Assembly: GCA_036389275.1 (NCBI GenBank)
Contig: DASVQE010000068.1
Coordinates: 47,476-111,475 of the forward strand
Length of the DNA: 64,000 nucleotides
Direction of reading: 5' to 3'
DNA from: QHVT01 sp036389275
Lineage (GTDB): Bacteria; Acidobacteriota; Thermoanaerobaculia; Gp7-AA8
Shown: positions 53,704-62,774 of the stretch, piece by piece
Numbering within the stretch: the first letter of the stretch is position 1
Layout: every line of letters begins with the position of its first letter
Notes under the pieces: generated by a model
The model's input: only the letters and a program-made list of their open reading frames with translations
The model's database searches: none
What the model was told of the DNA's origin: nothing
Position numbers and translations under genes: made by a program

Positions 53704-56427
53704 ATGCTCACCACTGAATCGACCACCTTCACCCTCGACAACATGGGCCGCTACCTCTGCAACACGCTGCAGGAAGCGATCGACAGCACCGCCGTCAGCG
53801 TCGGCGGCCGGCCGCGCGGCTTCGACGTGATCATCATCGGCGGCGGCACCTTCGGCTCGGTCATGGCGCACAAGCTGTTCATGAACGACAAGTGGCGCGC
53901 GCTGCGCATCCTCGTGCTGGAACAAGGTCCGTTCGTCATTCCGGAGCACCAGCAGAACCTGCCCTTCGGCGCCGTCGCGCCCGGATTCATCGTGCCGTGG
54001 GTGCCCGACACCTCGCTCAATCCCGCGCTCAATTTCGCCGGGCTGCTGTACGCCGTCGGCGGGCGCTCGCTGGCCTGGGGCGGTTGGTCGCCGGAGTTGC
54101 TGCACAACGCGACGGATGAGGAGATGAGCGGCTGGCCGGCATCGGTCGTGACCGAGCTGCAGTCGAGGTATTTTCTCGAGTCGAGCGACCAGCTCGGCGT
54201 CTCGCGCACGAACGACTTCATCTACGGCGACCTGCACAAGGCGCTGCGCACGCGCCTGTTCGACGGCCTCGGCGCCGCGCCGGCTCCGGCCAACACCGTC
54301 GCGCTCGCGCAACTGCCCGACCACCCCGGCGTCCGCGCGTATCAGCGCGATCATGGCGGTGCGCTGCCGTCCGACGACGACCTCCGCTCCTGGCTCAACC
54401 TGCCGTCGACCTCCACGATGACGCAGCAGCAGATGCGCGATCTGCTGAAGATCGAGGCACCGCTGGCCGTGCAGTCGTCGGCCGATCCGGGACAGTTCCC
54501 GTTCAACAAATTCAGCGCGATTCCGCTGCTGATCAAAGCGTCGCGCGTCGCGTCATCCGAGGCTGACGGGACGGGGCCGGAAGGCGACGCGCGCAAACGG
54601 GTGATGGTCGTCAACAACGTGCACGTGCAGGAGCTCATCACCGAGACCAAGCCCGACGGCTGGGTGCGCGTGACCGGCGTGCGCGTGGTCGAGACGGCGA
54701 CGAAGCAGGAGCGCGTCGTTCCGCTGGCGGCGCGCGAGAGCGGCGAGAGCGTGGTCGTGATCGCCCTCGGCACGATCGAGTCGACGCGCCTCGCGCTCAC
54801 CACCTTCAAGGAGTCGCTCTCCTGGCGCGCCGCGCAGCGCATGGGCAAGAACCTCATGGCCCATCTCCGCTCGAACGTGAACATCCGCGTGCCGCGTCAG
54901 GCGCTCACCGCCGCCACCACGAGCGCGCTGCAGGTCTCCGCGCTCTTCGTCAAAGGGAGCGCCGTGATCGACGGGGTACGGCGTTACTTCCATCTGCAGA
55001 TCACGGCATCCGGACTGGCGCGACTCGGGAATGATTCCGAGGCGGAACTCTTCAAGAAAATCCCCGACATCGATCAGTTGCAGACGATGCAGTCGGCGAA
55101 CGACACACACGTCGTCATCACCATTCGCGGGATCGGCGAGATGACGCCGCACAATCCCGACAGCCGCGTCGAGCTGGCGTCGGCGAGCGACGAATTCGCG
55201 CGGCAGAAGGCGTACGTCACCCTCGGCAGCGCCGCGAACCCGCAGCCCGGCTCGAGCGCGCAGACGCTCAGCGACTCGAAGCTGTGGGACGCGATGGACC
55301 GCACCTCCGACGAGATCGCGCTCCTCTTCGCCAACAACATGGCCTTAGAGATCGTCGGCGCGCCCGGCGGCCGCAACATCGCCGTGCCGGCCAATACCAC
55401 GCCCGATCAGCTGAAAGCGCTCTTCCCGTACAAAGGCCGCCGCGACTTCCTCGGCACCACCCATCACGAGGCCGGCACGCTGCGCATGAGCGACGCGCCG
55501 GCGGACGGCGTGACCAACGACTACGGACGCATCCACGACGTCACCAACTGCTACGTGGCCGGGCCGGCGCTCTTCCCGACCATCGGCTCGCCGAATCCGA
55601 TGCTCACCGGCGTCGCGCTCTGCCGCCGCACCGCCGACATGCTCACCAGCTCCGTGCTGCCGAAGCCGCCGGCGCTGGCGCTCGAAGCGGGATTCACGGC
55701 GCTCTTCGACGGCACCGGCAAGACCTTCAGCCAATGGGTGCGCGTGCCGAACGGCAACGGCTTCGCGCTGATCGGCGGCGAGATCGTCACGTACGGCACC
55801 GGCGACTTCGGCCTGCTCTACTACGGCTTCAAGGCGTTCAGCGACTTCACGCTGCGGCTGCAGTTCCGCGTCCTCGATGCGACCGCGAACTCCGGCGTCT
55901 TCGTCCGCTTCCGCGATCCGCTGCGCGACCCGACCGCCGCGATCGCCGCGCGCATGGCCGCCGCCGGCGACGACAAAAAGCCGAACCGCGCCTGGACCGC
56001 CGTGCACTCCGGCTTCGAAGTGCAGATCGACGACCGCGCGCGCGGCGATGCGTCGAAAGACTTCTACGGCATCCAGCCCGAGCCCGACGGCTTGCGGAAG
56101 AACCGCACCGGCGCGATCTACAAGATCCCGGCGAAGGATCCGCTGCCCGGCGGCGGCTTCGACGCGGAGCAGCAGCAGTACACGCCGCCGCCGAACCTCG
56201 TCCCGCTGCAGTGGTACGAGATGGAGATCGAAGTCACCGGGCAGCACTACGTGGTGCGGATGCGGAAGGATGGCGATCCATCCTTCGTGCAGGTGACGGA
56301 CTTTACGAATGGCGATACCGACCGCGGTCTCGCGCTCGACGAGAACGGCAATCCCGGCGGCTTCATCGGACTGCAGTCGTATCCAAACTCGCCGGTCGCC
56401 TTCCGCCACATCCGGGTGAAGGCGTAG
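53704..56427 (+). CDS. GMC-family FAD oxidoreductase fused to a DUF1080 (3-keto-disaccharide hydrolase) domain
   Basis: 907 residues from an ATG preceded by AAAGGGA. Residues about 40-650 form a GMC oxidoreductase: FAD motif VIIIGGGTFGSVMAHKLF, GGRSLAWGGWSPEL, the His region GTTHHEAGTLRMSD and the C-terminal NCYVAGPALFPTIGSPNPM. From about 665, LFDGTGKTFSQWVRVPNGNG, DFTLRLQFRVLD, NSGVFVRF and GFIGLQSYPNSPVAFRHIRV mark a DUF1080 concanavalin-like domain, a family now linked to hydrolysis of 3-keto sugars. The fusion suggests one protein that oxidises a glycoside at C3 and then cleaves it. No signal peptide is seen. A GH13 glycosidase starts two bases after its stop. Confidence 0.88.
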   Translation: MLTTESTTFTLDNMGRYLCNTLQEAIDSTAVSVGGRPRGFDVIIIGGGTFGSVMAHKLFMNDKWRALRILVLEQGPFVIPEHQQNLPFGAVAPGFIVPWVPDTSLNPALNFAGLLYAVGGRSLAWGGWSPELLHNATDEEMSGWPASVVTELQSRYFLESSDQLGVSRTNDFIYGDLHKALRTRLFDGLGAAPAPANTVALAQLPDHPGVRAYQRDHGGALPSDDDLRSWLNLPSTSTMTQQQMRDLLKIEAPLAVQSSADPGQFPFNKFSAIPLLIKASRVASSEADGTGPEGDARKRVMVVNNVHVQELITETKPDGWVRVTGVRVVETATKQERVVPLAARESGESVVVIALGTIESTRLALTTFKESLSWRAAQRMGKNLMAHLRSNVNIRVPRQALTAATTSALQVSALFVKGSAVIDGVRRYFHLQITASGLARLGNDSEAELFKKIPDIDQLQTMQSANDTHVVITIRGIGEMTPHNPDSRVELASASDEFARQKAYVTLGSAANPQPGSSAQTLSDSKLWDAMDRTSDEIALLFANNMALEIVGAPGGRNIAVPANTTPDQLKALFPYKGRRDFLGTTHHEAGTLRMSDAPADGVTNDYGRIHDVTNCYVAGPALFPTIGSPNPMLTGVALCRRTADMLTSSVLPKPPALALEAGFTALFDGTGKTFSQWVRVPNGNGFALIGGEIVTYGTGDFGLLYYGFKAFSDFTLRLQFRVLDATANSGVFVRFRDPLRDPTAAIAARMAAAGDDKKPNRAWTAVHSGFEVQIDDRARGDASKDFYGIQPEPDGLRKNRTGAIYKIPAKDPLPGGGFDAEQQQYTPPPNLVPLQWYEMEIEVTGQHYVVRMRKDGDPSFVQVTDFTNGDTDRGLALDENGNPGGFIGLQSYPNSPVAFRHIRVKA

Positions 56428-56429
56428 CG

Positions 56430-58271
56430 ATGCGGCTGCTCCCGATGGACCGCCTCGGCGCGCGCGAGACCGCGCCGAATGTCGTGCAGTTCGGCGTGCT
56501 GTTCCCCGAGGTCGGGCCGGCGCGCGGCAACCTCGCCGTGAAACTGATTCACGAGGACGATCAGTTTCTGCAGGACGCGCAGCCGGTCGAGATCGCGATG
56601 ACGCACTCGATCGATCCCGACTACGGCGACTACTGGTCGGCGCAGATCGACCTCACCCAGCCGCGCCCAAACGCGGGCCATTCGTGGGGCCGCGCCGGAC
56701 GCTACGTCTACCGCTACATCCTGCACGCGCACGGCATCGGCGACATCGACTGGATCATCGATCCGTTCGCGCGCGAGTTCGGCATCGGCAAGTTCTCCGC
56801 GTTCACCATCGGCTTCACGCCGCATCCCTGGAGCGATCACGAGTCGCAGTGGCGTACGCCGCGCCTCGAGGACCTGGTCGTCTACGAGCTGATGATCCAG
56901 GAATTCGGCGGCACGCTCGAGGGCACGGCGGAGCGTCTTCCCTACCTCGCCGACCTCGGCGTGAACTGCATCGAGATCATGCCGCTCTCGAACGTGGCCG
57001 CGTCGCTCGACTGGGGCTTCACGCCGCTCGGTCATTTCGGGCCAGACGAGCGGTTCGGCAATCGGCGGGCCTTGCAGCGGCTCGTCGACCTCGCCCATCA
57101 GAACGGCATCGCCGTCGTCGCCGACGTCATCTACGGCCACACCGGCGACGACTTTGCCTACGAGTATCTCTACAGCCGCCTCGGCATCACACCCAATCCA
57201 TTCATGGGCGACTTCGCCAAGAACATGTTCGGCCCGAACACCGACTGGAACCGCCCCTACGTGCGCGACTTCTACTTCACCGCGAACATCAAGTGGCTGG
57301 AGTGGTTCCACCTCGACGGCTTCCGCTACGACTGCGTGCCGAACTACTGGGACGGCCCGGCCGGCATCGGCTACAACGATCTCGTGTTCCAGACGTATCA
57401 GCACGTGAAATCGCAGAATGGCGCCGATCACTGGGCGCGCTTCTCCGGCGGCGGACGGCTCAACATCATCCAGATCGCAGAGCAGCTCGAGGCGCCGAAG
57501 AGCGTCGTCGCCGATACGTACTCGAACAGCACCTGGCAGAACGACACCTACGCCGCGGCGCGCGACGTGGCGCACGCCGGCGACGGCGCGATCGGCCGGC
57601 TTGGCCACGCACTCGGCCTTGAAGGCTATCCGGTTGTCGTCACCCACAACGGCACCGACACGGTGGCCAAGGCGCCGCTGCAGTACATCGAGAATCACGA
57701 TCACGAGCGGTTCGTCACGAACTTCGGAATGACGAACGACCCCGAGCCGCTGCTGCGCGACGGCGACCGGTCAAATTGGGCCAGGTTGCAGCCGTACCTG
57801 ATCGCGCTGCTGCTGGCCAAAGGCGTGCCGCTGCTGTGGGAAGGTCAGGAGCTGTGCGAGTCGTACTTTGTGCCGGAGAGCGGACGCGGACGGATCGCGC
57901 TGCTGCGGCCGGTGCGCTGGAACTTTTTCTACGATGAGGCGGGCCGAGGAACGATTGCGCTCGTGCGAAAACTCCTCGCGCTGCGGAAAGCGCGGCCGGA
58001 GTTTCGCGGCGGCGAGTTCTTTTTCTACGATCATGCTGACCGCTATCAGAACCATGGCGTGCTGCTGTTCGGACGGTGGACGAATGCGTCGTTCTCGCTC
58101 GTCGGCGTGAACTTCAGCGGCAGCGATGCCACGGTGCCGTTCTGGTTTCCCGGCGGCGGGCCGTACGAGGAGCAGTTGCACCATCAGGACAACCTGCCGG
58201 CCGCGGCGCCGCTCAGCGAGCGGCTCATCACCATCCCCAGCAACTACGGGCGGGTCTGGTCGTCGCCCTGA
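56430..58271 (+). CDS. GH13 alpha-amylase superfamily glycosidase (trehalohydrolase/branching-enzyme-like)
   Basis: 613 residues. An N-terminal CBM48-like sandwich (about 10-140) precedes a TIM-barrel with GH13 landmarks: YLADLGVNCIEIMPLSN, DVIYGHTGDDF, GFRYDCVPNYWDG (nucleophile Asp), IIQIAEQLE (acid Glu) and IENHDHERFV. The layout resembles malto-oligosyltrehalose trehalohydrolase and glycogen branching enzyme rather than secreted amylases, and there is no signal peptide. Coupled by a two-base gap to the GMC-DUF1080 gene, which suggests shared work on an intracellular glucoside such as trehalose (inference). The 3' end overlaps the convergent dehydrogenase gene by 28 bases. Confidence 0.9.
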   Translation: MRLLPMDRLGARETAPNVVQFGVLFPEVGPARGNLAVKLIHEDDQFLQDAQPVEIAMTHSIDPDYGDYWSAQIDLTQPRPNAGHSWGRAGRYVYRYILHAHGIGDIDWIIDPFAREFGIGKFSAFTIGFTPHPWSDHESQWRTPRLEDLVVYELMIQEFGGTLEGTAERLPYLADLGVNCIEIMPLSNVAASLDWGFTPLGHFGPDERFGNRRALQRLVDLAHQNGIAVVADVIYGHTGDDFAYEYLYSRLGITPNPFMGDFAKNMFGPNTDWNRPYVRDFYFTANIKWLEWFHLDGFRYDCVPNYWDGPAGIGYNDLVFQTYQHVKSQNGADHWARFSGGGRLNIIQIAEQLEAPKSVVADTYSNSTWQNDTYAAARDVAHAGDGAIGRLGHALGLEGYPVVVTHNGTDTVAKAPLQYIENHDHERFVTNFGMTNDPEPLLRDGDRSNWARLQPYLIALLLAKGVPLLWEGQELCESYFVPESGRGRIALLRPVRWNFFYDEAGRGTIALVRKLLALRKARPEFRGGEFFFYDHADRYQNHGVLLFGRWTNASFSLVGVNFSGSDATVPFWFPGGGPYEEQLHHQDNLPAAAPLSERLITIPSNYGRVWSSP

Positions 58272-59695
58272 CGCAGCTCCGGCGGCAGCGCCGACTCGGG
58301 GAAGTTCTGCCAGCAGACCGGGCGCGTGAAGCGTTCGATGGCGCGCGTGCCTACGGAGGTCGAGCGGCCGTCGGAGGTCGCGGGAAAGGGGCCGCCGTGG
58401 ACGACGGCGGGACTCACCTCGACGCCGGTCGGGTAGCCGTTGCAGACGAGGCGGCCGGCCTTCGTCTCGAGGATGCGCAGCAGCTCGCGGTGCGCGGCGA
58501 GGTCTTCGTCGTCGCCCCAGACGGTGATGGTGAGCTGCCCTTCGAGGGCGCGGGCGATGTCGAGCAGCTCGCCGCCGCCGGCGTGCACGACCAGCGTCGA
58601 CGGGCCGAAGTTCTCCTCCATCAACTCGCGGTTGGCGAGGAACGTTTCGGCGCGCGTGACGAAGAGCGCGGCGCCGGCGGTGCGCGTCGGGTCGCTCTCG
58701 ACGCGCACGCGCTGCTCGACGCCGCTGGTCGCGGCGAGGCGCTGCAGGCCGTCGTGGTACGCGCGGCAGATGCCGGCGGTGAGCATCGTGCCGGGCGCGC
58801 TCGTGGCGAGCTTCTCTTCGAACGCGCGCGTCCAGCCGTCGTCGGGCGTGATCACCACGCCGGGATTCGTGCAGAACTGGCCGACGCCCTGCGTCACCGA
58901 CGCCTGCAGTCCGGCGGCGATCTCTTCGCCGCGCGTGCGCAGCGCGTTCGGGAGGATGAAGACCGGATTGACGCTCCCCATCTCCGCGTAGACCGGGATC
59001 GGCTCGGGACGTTTCGCGGCGAGCTCCATGATGGCGGTGCCGGCGCGGCGCGAGCCGGTGAAGGCGACCGCGCGGATGAGCGGATGGCGCACCAGCTCGA
59101 CGCCGACCTCGATGCCGGGATCGAAGAGGAGCGAGAAGAGCCCGTCGAATTCCGCCGCGGCGGCGGCGATGCATTCGCCGGCCAGTTGCGAAGTACCGGG
59201 ATGGGCAGGATGCGCTTTCACCACCACCGGGCAGCCGGCGGCGAGCGCCGAGGCGGTGTCGCCGCCGGCGACGGAAAAGGCGAGCGGAAAATTGCTCGCG
59301 CCGAAGACCGCCACCGGCCCCAACGGACGGAGCATGGAACGAAGGTCAACATGTTGACGAGTGTCGATCCGGGCGTCGACCCACGAGCCTTCTTCGACCA
59401 GGTCGGCGAACATCTGCAACTGGCCGGTGGTGCGCCACAGCTCCGACTTGAGTCGCGGGAGCGGCAGGGCGGTCTCGCGGTGGGCGCGGGCGACGATCTC
59501 TTCGCGGCGCGCCTCCAGGTTCGCGGCGATGGCGCGCAGCAGCTCCGCTTTGCGGGCGCCGCTCGCGTATGCGTAGCTCTCGAATGCCTTCGCCGCGCCG
59601 CGGACGGCGCGATCGACGTCTTCGACTGTCGAAGGCGTGAAGGCAGGTTCGAGCTGCTCGCCGGTGGCGGGATCGGTTGCGTAAAACGCGGTCAT
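58244..59695 (-). CDS. 2-oxoglutarate semialdehyde dehydrogenase (aldehyde dehydrogenase family)
   Basis: 483 residues. Last step of hydroxyproline breakdown: oxidises alpha-ketoglutaric semialdehyde to 2-oxoglutarate with NAD(P)+. Aldehyde dehydrogenase features: VAVFGASNFPLAFSVAGGDT, VVVKAHPAHPGTS, the Glu in YAEMGSVNPVF and the nucleophilic Cys in GVGQFCTNPGVV. MGSVNP and FCTNPG are typical of this semialdehyde dehydrogenase group rather than of succinate-semialdehyde enzymes. The ATG overlaps the stop of the deaminase gene. It completes the operon. Confidence 0.93.
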   Translation of the reverse strand: MTAFYATDPATGEQLEPAFTPSTVEDVDRAVRGAAKAFESYAYASGARKAELLRAIAANLEARREEIVARAHRETALPLPRLKSELWRTTGQLQMFADLVEEGSWVDARIDTRQHVDLRSMLRPLGPVAVFGASNFPLAFSVAGGDTASALAAGCPVVVKAHPAHPGTSQLAGECIAAAAAEFDGLFSLLFDPGIEVGVELVRHPLIRAVAFTGSRRAGTAIMELAAKRPEPIPVYAEMGSVNPVFILPNALRTRGEEIAAGLQASVTQGVGQFCTNPGVVITPDDGWTRAFEEKLATSAPGTMLTAGICRAYHDGLQRLAATSGVEQRVRVESDPTRTAGAALFVTRAETFLANRELMEENFGPSTLVVHAGGGELLDIARALEGQLTITVWGDDEDLAAHRELLRILETKAGRLVCNGYPTGVEVSPAVVHGGPFPATSDGRSTSVGTRAIERFTRPVCWQNFPESALPPELRQGDDQTRP

Positions 59696-60576
59696 CGCTT
59701 CGCCTCCCGGATCACGCGCAGCGCCGCCTCGCGCTCCGCGCCTTCGAGCTCGAGCCGCGGCGGCCGCACGCGCGCGCTCCCCATCCCCACTTCCTCCTGC
59801 ACCAGCTTGATGAGCTGCACGAACTTCGGGACCGTGTCGAGCCGCAGCAGCGGCAGGAACCAGCGGTAGAGCGCGAAGGCGCGCTCACGCTCGCCGCGCA
59901 TGGCCAGCTCGAACAGCTCCACCGACTCGCGCGGATAGGCGTTCACCAGCCCGGCGATCCAGCCGGTGGCGCCGGCGTCGATCCCTTCGACGATCAGGTC
60001 GTCGACGCCGACGAAGAGCGCCAGACGATCGCCGAGCAGCGCGCGCAGCGCGGTTACGCGCCGGACGTCGGTGCTCGACTCCTTGATGGCGTGCAGGTTC
60101 TCGTGCTCGCCCGCGAGCTCGGCGACCTGCTCCGGCACAAAGTCGGTGCGATAGGCGACGGGGTTGTTGTAGAGCATCGAGGAGAGCGGCGTGGCCCGCA
60201 GCACCGCGCTCATGTGCGCCTTCATCTCGCGCCAATCGCTCGAGTAGACGTACGGCGGCAGGATCATCAGTCCGCGGCAGCCCGCCTCTTCGGCGCTCCG
60301 CGCGAGCCGCACCGCTTCGGCGGTCGACAACCCGGAGATCGCCGCCACGACCGGCGCGTCGCCGGCCACTTCGACGCAGGTGCGCAGGACGGCGAGCTTC
60401 TCCTCGAACTGCAGCGTCGCGCCTTCGCCGAGCGAGCCGAGTGCAACGATTCCTGTGCACCCAGCCTCGAGCATCCAGCGGACGTGGCGCGCCAGAAAGC
60501 CGTGGTCGACGTCGAGCCGCTCGTCGAAGGGTGTGGTGATGGCCGGGATGACGCCGCGCCACTGCATCGAATTCAT
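59692..60576 (-). CDS. Dihydrodipicolinate synthase-family 1-pyrroline-4-hydroxy-2-carboxylate deaminase
   Basis: 294 residues in the DapA/N-acetylneuraminate lyase fold. Schiff-base Lys is in HAIKESSTDVRR and the catalytic Tyr in SSMLYNNPVAYRT; the substrate loop reads GSLGEGATL. By family alone it could be DapA, but its place between a D-hydroxyproline oxidase and a semialdehyde dehydrogenase points to the deaminase that turns 1-pyrroline-4-hydroxy-2-carboxylate into alpha-ketoglutaric semialdehyde. I start at the ATG at 60576, which overlaps the oxidase stop (ATGA); a second in-frame ATG three codons on has no better ribosome site. Confidence 0.9.
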   Translation of the reverse strand: MNSMQWRGVIPAITTPFDERLDVDHGFLARHVRWMLEAGCTGIVALGSLGEGATLQFEEKLAVLRTCVEVAGDAPVVAAISGLSTAEAVRLARSAEEAGCRGLMILPPYVYSSDWREMKAHMSAVLRATPLSSMLYNNPVAYRTDFVPEQVAELAGEHENLHAIKESSTDVRRVTALRALLGDRLALFVGVDDLIVEGIDAGATGWIAGLVNAYPRESVELFELAMRGERERAFALYRWFLPLLRLDTVPKFVQLIKLVQEEVGMGSARVRPPRLELEGAEREAALRVIREAKR

Positions 60577-61793
60577 GGCCGCGGAGTGTATCGGTCCGGC
60601 GCGAGCTGCGCGAGGTCGATCGACGGCGTCTCGCCGCTGACGAGCTCCGCGATCAGTTTGCCGGTCACGGGCCCGAGACTCATCCCCATCATGGCGTGGC
60701 CGGTGGCGATGGAGAGATTGGCGAAGCCGCGGGCGCGGCCGATGTACGGCAGGCCGTCGGGCGAGCATGGGCGGAGCCCGCACCACGGCGCGATGCCGTC
60801 GAAGTCGCGCGCTTCGAAGTCGGGAAAGTAGCGGAGCGCCGAGCGGATGATGCCGCGCACCCGCACCGGATCGATCAGCTCGTGGAGCCCGGCGATCTCC
60901 ATCGTCCCGCCGAACCGCAACTGCTCGCCCATCGGCGTCACCGCCACGCGCGCTTCGGCCAGGATGATCCCGCGGCGCGCCTGTTGCCGCGGCCGCGGCA
61001 TGGTCAGGCTGTAGCCTTTGCCGGCCTGCATCGGCAGGTCGATGCCGAGCTCGCGCACGAGCGCCGTCGACCAGGAGCCGGCGGCGACGACGTACTCGTC
61101 GGCGGCGATCTCGCCGGAGGTCGTGCGCATGGCAGCGATACGCCCGTTCGCGGTGCGCCAGCCGGTGACCTGCGCGTCGACGCGCTCGACGTCGAGCTTC
61201 GCCGCGAGCATGCCCATCACCCGGCTAGGATCGAGATGCGCGTCGCCGGGATAGAAGACGCCGCCGGCGAGATCCATGCGCAGCTCCGGCTCGAGCTCGG
61301 CGACGCCCGCGGCGTCGACCACTTCCGCCTGCATGCCGAGGCGCGACGCCATCGCCGCCGTCTGCGCCTCTTCGTGCAGCGCGTGCGCGCTCTTGCAGAC
61401 GATGAGCAAGCCGCGCTGCACCAGCTCTTCCGGCGCCAGCGACTGGTACAAGCGGAGGCTGGCCAGGTGGAGATCGCGCAGCAGCGGCGCGGCGCGCTCG
61501 ACATGCGCGCGCGTCGAGGCGCGATGGAACCGCCAGCCCCAGCGCAGCAGATCGATGTCGAGGCGCGGCTTCACGTAGAACGGGCTCTCGCGATTGAGCA
61601 TCCAGCGCAACGCCGTCCGGATCGCGCCCGGCGCCGCCAGCGGCACGAAGTGACTCGGCACGATCATCCCGGCGTTGCCGTACGAGCAGCCGACGCCGCC
61701 GCGGTCGACGACGATCACCTCGTGGCCGCGCTCGCGGACGTACCAGGCGGTGCAGAGACCGATGATGCCGCCGCCGGCGACGGCGACCTTCAC
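60573..61793 (-). CDS. D-hydroxyproline / D-amino acid oxidase (DadA-like flavoprotein)
   Basis: 406 residues from a GTG overlapping the epimerase stop. FAD-binding VAVAGGGIIGLCTAWYV starts the protein, followed by the DadA-type CSYGNAGMIVPSHFVPLAAP and the C-terminal ATGHAMMGMSLGPVTGKLIA. It should oxidise cis-4-hydroxy-D-proline to 1-pyrroline-4-hydroxy-2-carboxylate. In some bacteria this step uses a multi-subunit dehydrogenase; here a single flavoprotein appears sufficient. Substrate assignment rests on the operon. Confidence 0.92.
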   Translation of the reverse strand: MKVAVAGGGIIGLCTAWYVRERGHEVIVVDRGGVGCSYGNAGMIVPSHFVPLAAPGAIRTALRWMLNRESPFYVKPRLDIDLLRWGWRFHRASTRAHVERAAPLLRDLHLASLRLYQSLAPEELVQRGLLIVCKSAHALHEEAQTAAMASRLGMQAEVVDAAGVAELEPELRMDLAGGVFYPGDAHLDPSRVMGMLAAKLDVERVDAQVTGWRTANGRIAAMRTTSGEIAADEYVVAAGSWSTALVRELGIDLPMQAGKGYSLTMPRPRQQARRGIILAEARVAVTPMGEQLRFGGTMEIAGLHELIDPVRVRGIIRSALRYFPDFEARDFDGIAPWCGLRPCSPDGLPYIGRARGFANLSIATGHAMMGMSLGPVTGKLIAELVSGETPSIDLAQLAPDRYTPRP

Positions 61794-62719
61794 GTGCGGA
61801 TGCCCCAGCAGAAGGGATCGTCGGGATCGAGTCGCAGCGTCGCCTCCGCATTCACATACGCCCGTCCGCGGATGCGCGGCTCGATGGCGCCGCCGACGAT
61901 CCGCACCGATCCTTCGAACACGCTGCCGACGATGCTCTCCTGCCGCCAGGTCTGGCCTTCGGCGAGCTGGCCGTCTTCGTAGAGGCAGGCCAGCTTGGCG
62001 CTGGTGCCGGTGCCGCAGGGCGAGCGGTCGTAGGCCTTGCCGGGACAGAGCACGAAGTTGCGGCTGTCGGCGATCGGCGACGGGCCGAAGAGCTCGACGT
62101 GATCGATCTCCGCGCCGTTCGCGCCGGTGATGCCGTCGCGCGCCAGCGCCTCGCGGATCGACCAGGTGAGATTCGTCAGACGCTCCACATTGCGCAGCTC
62201 CAGCTCCTCGTCGTGCTCGCCGGCGAGGAAGAACCAGTTGCCGCCCCAGGCCACGTCGCCGCGGTACGTCCTTCCGTCGATCCGTACCTCCGCATCCTTG
62301 ATATGGCGGTAACTGCGGACATTCGCCACCTCCACCTCTCCGGAAGGAAGGAGATGTGCAGTGACGGCACCGACTGGCGTGTCGATGCGGTGCGCGCCCG
62401 GCGCGATGCGGCCGAGGTGTGCGAGCGTGACCATCAGGCCGATGGTGCCGTGGCCGCACATGCCGAGGTAGGCGACGTTGTTGAAGAAAATCACGCCGGC
62501 CGTGCAGGTGGGATCGTGCGGCGGGACGAGCAGTGCGCCGACCACCGGATCGGAGCCGCGCGGCTCATTCACGGTGGCGGAGCGGAAGCGGTCGAACTCG
62601 CGGCGGAAGCGCTCGCGGCGGACGTCGAGCGGACCGTCGCCAAGGTCGGGTCCGCCTTCGACGATCACGCGCGTCGGCTCGCCGGCGGTATGCGAATCGA
62701 TGACGCGAATTGTTTGCAC
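61790..62719 (-). CDS. 4-hydroxyproline 2-epimerase (proline racemase family)
   Basis: 309 residues from a GTG at 62719. Converts trans-4-hydroxy-L-proline to cis-4-hydroxy-D-proline. Both catalytic cysteines are present, in MCGHGTIG and DRSPCGTGTSA, so it is a true two-base epimerase rather than a 3-hydroxyproline dehydratase, in which the first Cys is Ser and the second Thr. The N-terminus IRVIDSHTAGEPTRVI is standard. It is the first gene of the operon; the promoter seen just upstream leaves almost no untranslated leader. Confidence 0.95.
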   Translation of the reverse strand: MQTIRVIDSHTAGEPTRVIVEGGPDLGDGPLDVRRERFRREFDRFRSATVNEPRGSDPVVGALLVPPHDPTCTAGVIFFNNVAYLGMCGHGTIGLMVTLAHLGRIAPGAHRIDTPVGAVTAHLLPSGEVEVANVRSYRHIKDAEVRIDGRTYRGDVAWGGNWFFLAGEHDEELELRNVERLTNLTWSIREALARDGITGANGAEIDHVELFGPSPIADSRNFVLCPGKAYDRSPCGTGTSAKLACLYEDGQLAEGQTWRQESIVGSVFEGSVRIVGGAIEPRIRGRAYVNAEATLRLDPDDPFCWGIRT

Positions 62720-62723
62720 GCGG

Positions 62724-62757
62724 GCGCGATTCTAGCGATAGAGTCGCGCGCGCAAAC
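62724..62757. promoter_or_regulatory. Divergent promoter with a 26-base operator-like palindrome
   Basis: In the 55 bases between the hydroxyproline operon and the M3 peptidase gene, an interrupted palindrome spans 62724-62749, of the form GCGCGA-x-TCTA around the centre and mirrored. For the minus strand, TAGAAT (62734-62729) and TTTGCG (62756-62751) form a -10/-35 pair with a 16-base spacer, putting the transcript start a few bases before the GTG, so the mRNA may be nearly leaderless. A regulator binding the palindrome would cover this promoter. Confidence 0.4.
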
Positions 62758-62774
62758 CACAGAAGGAGGTTTTC

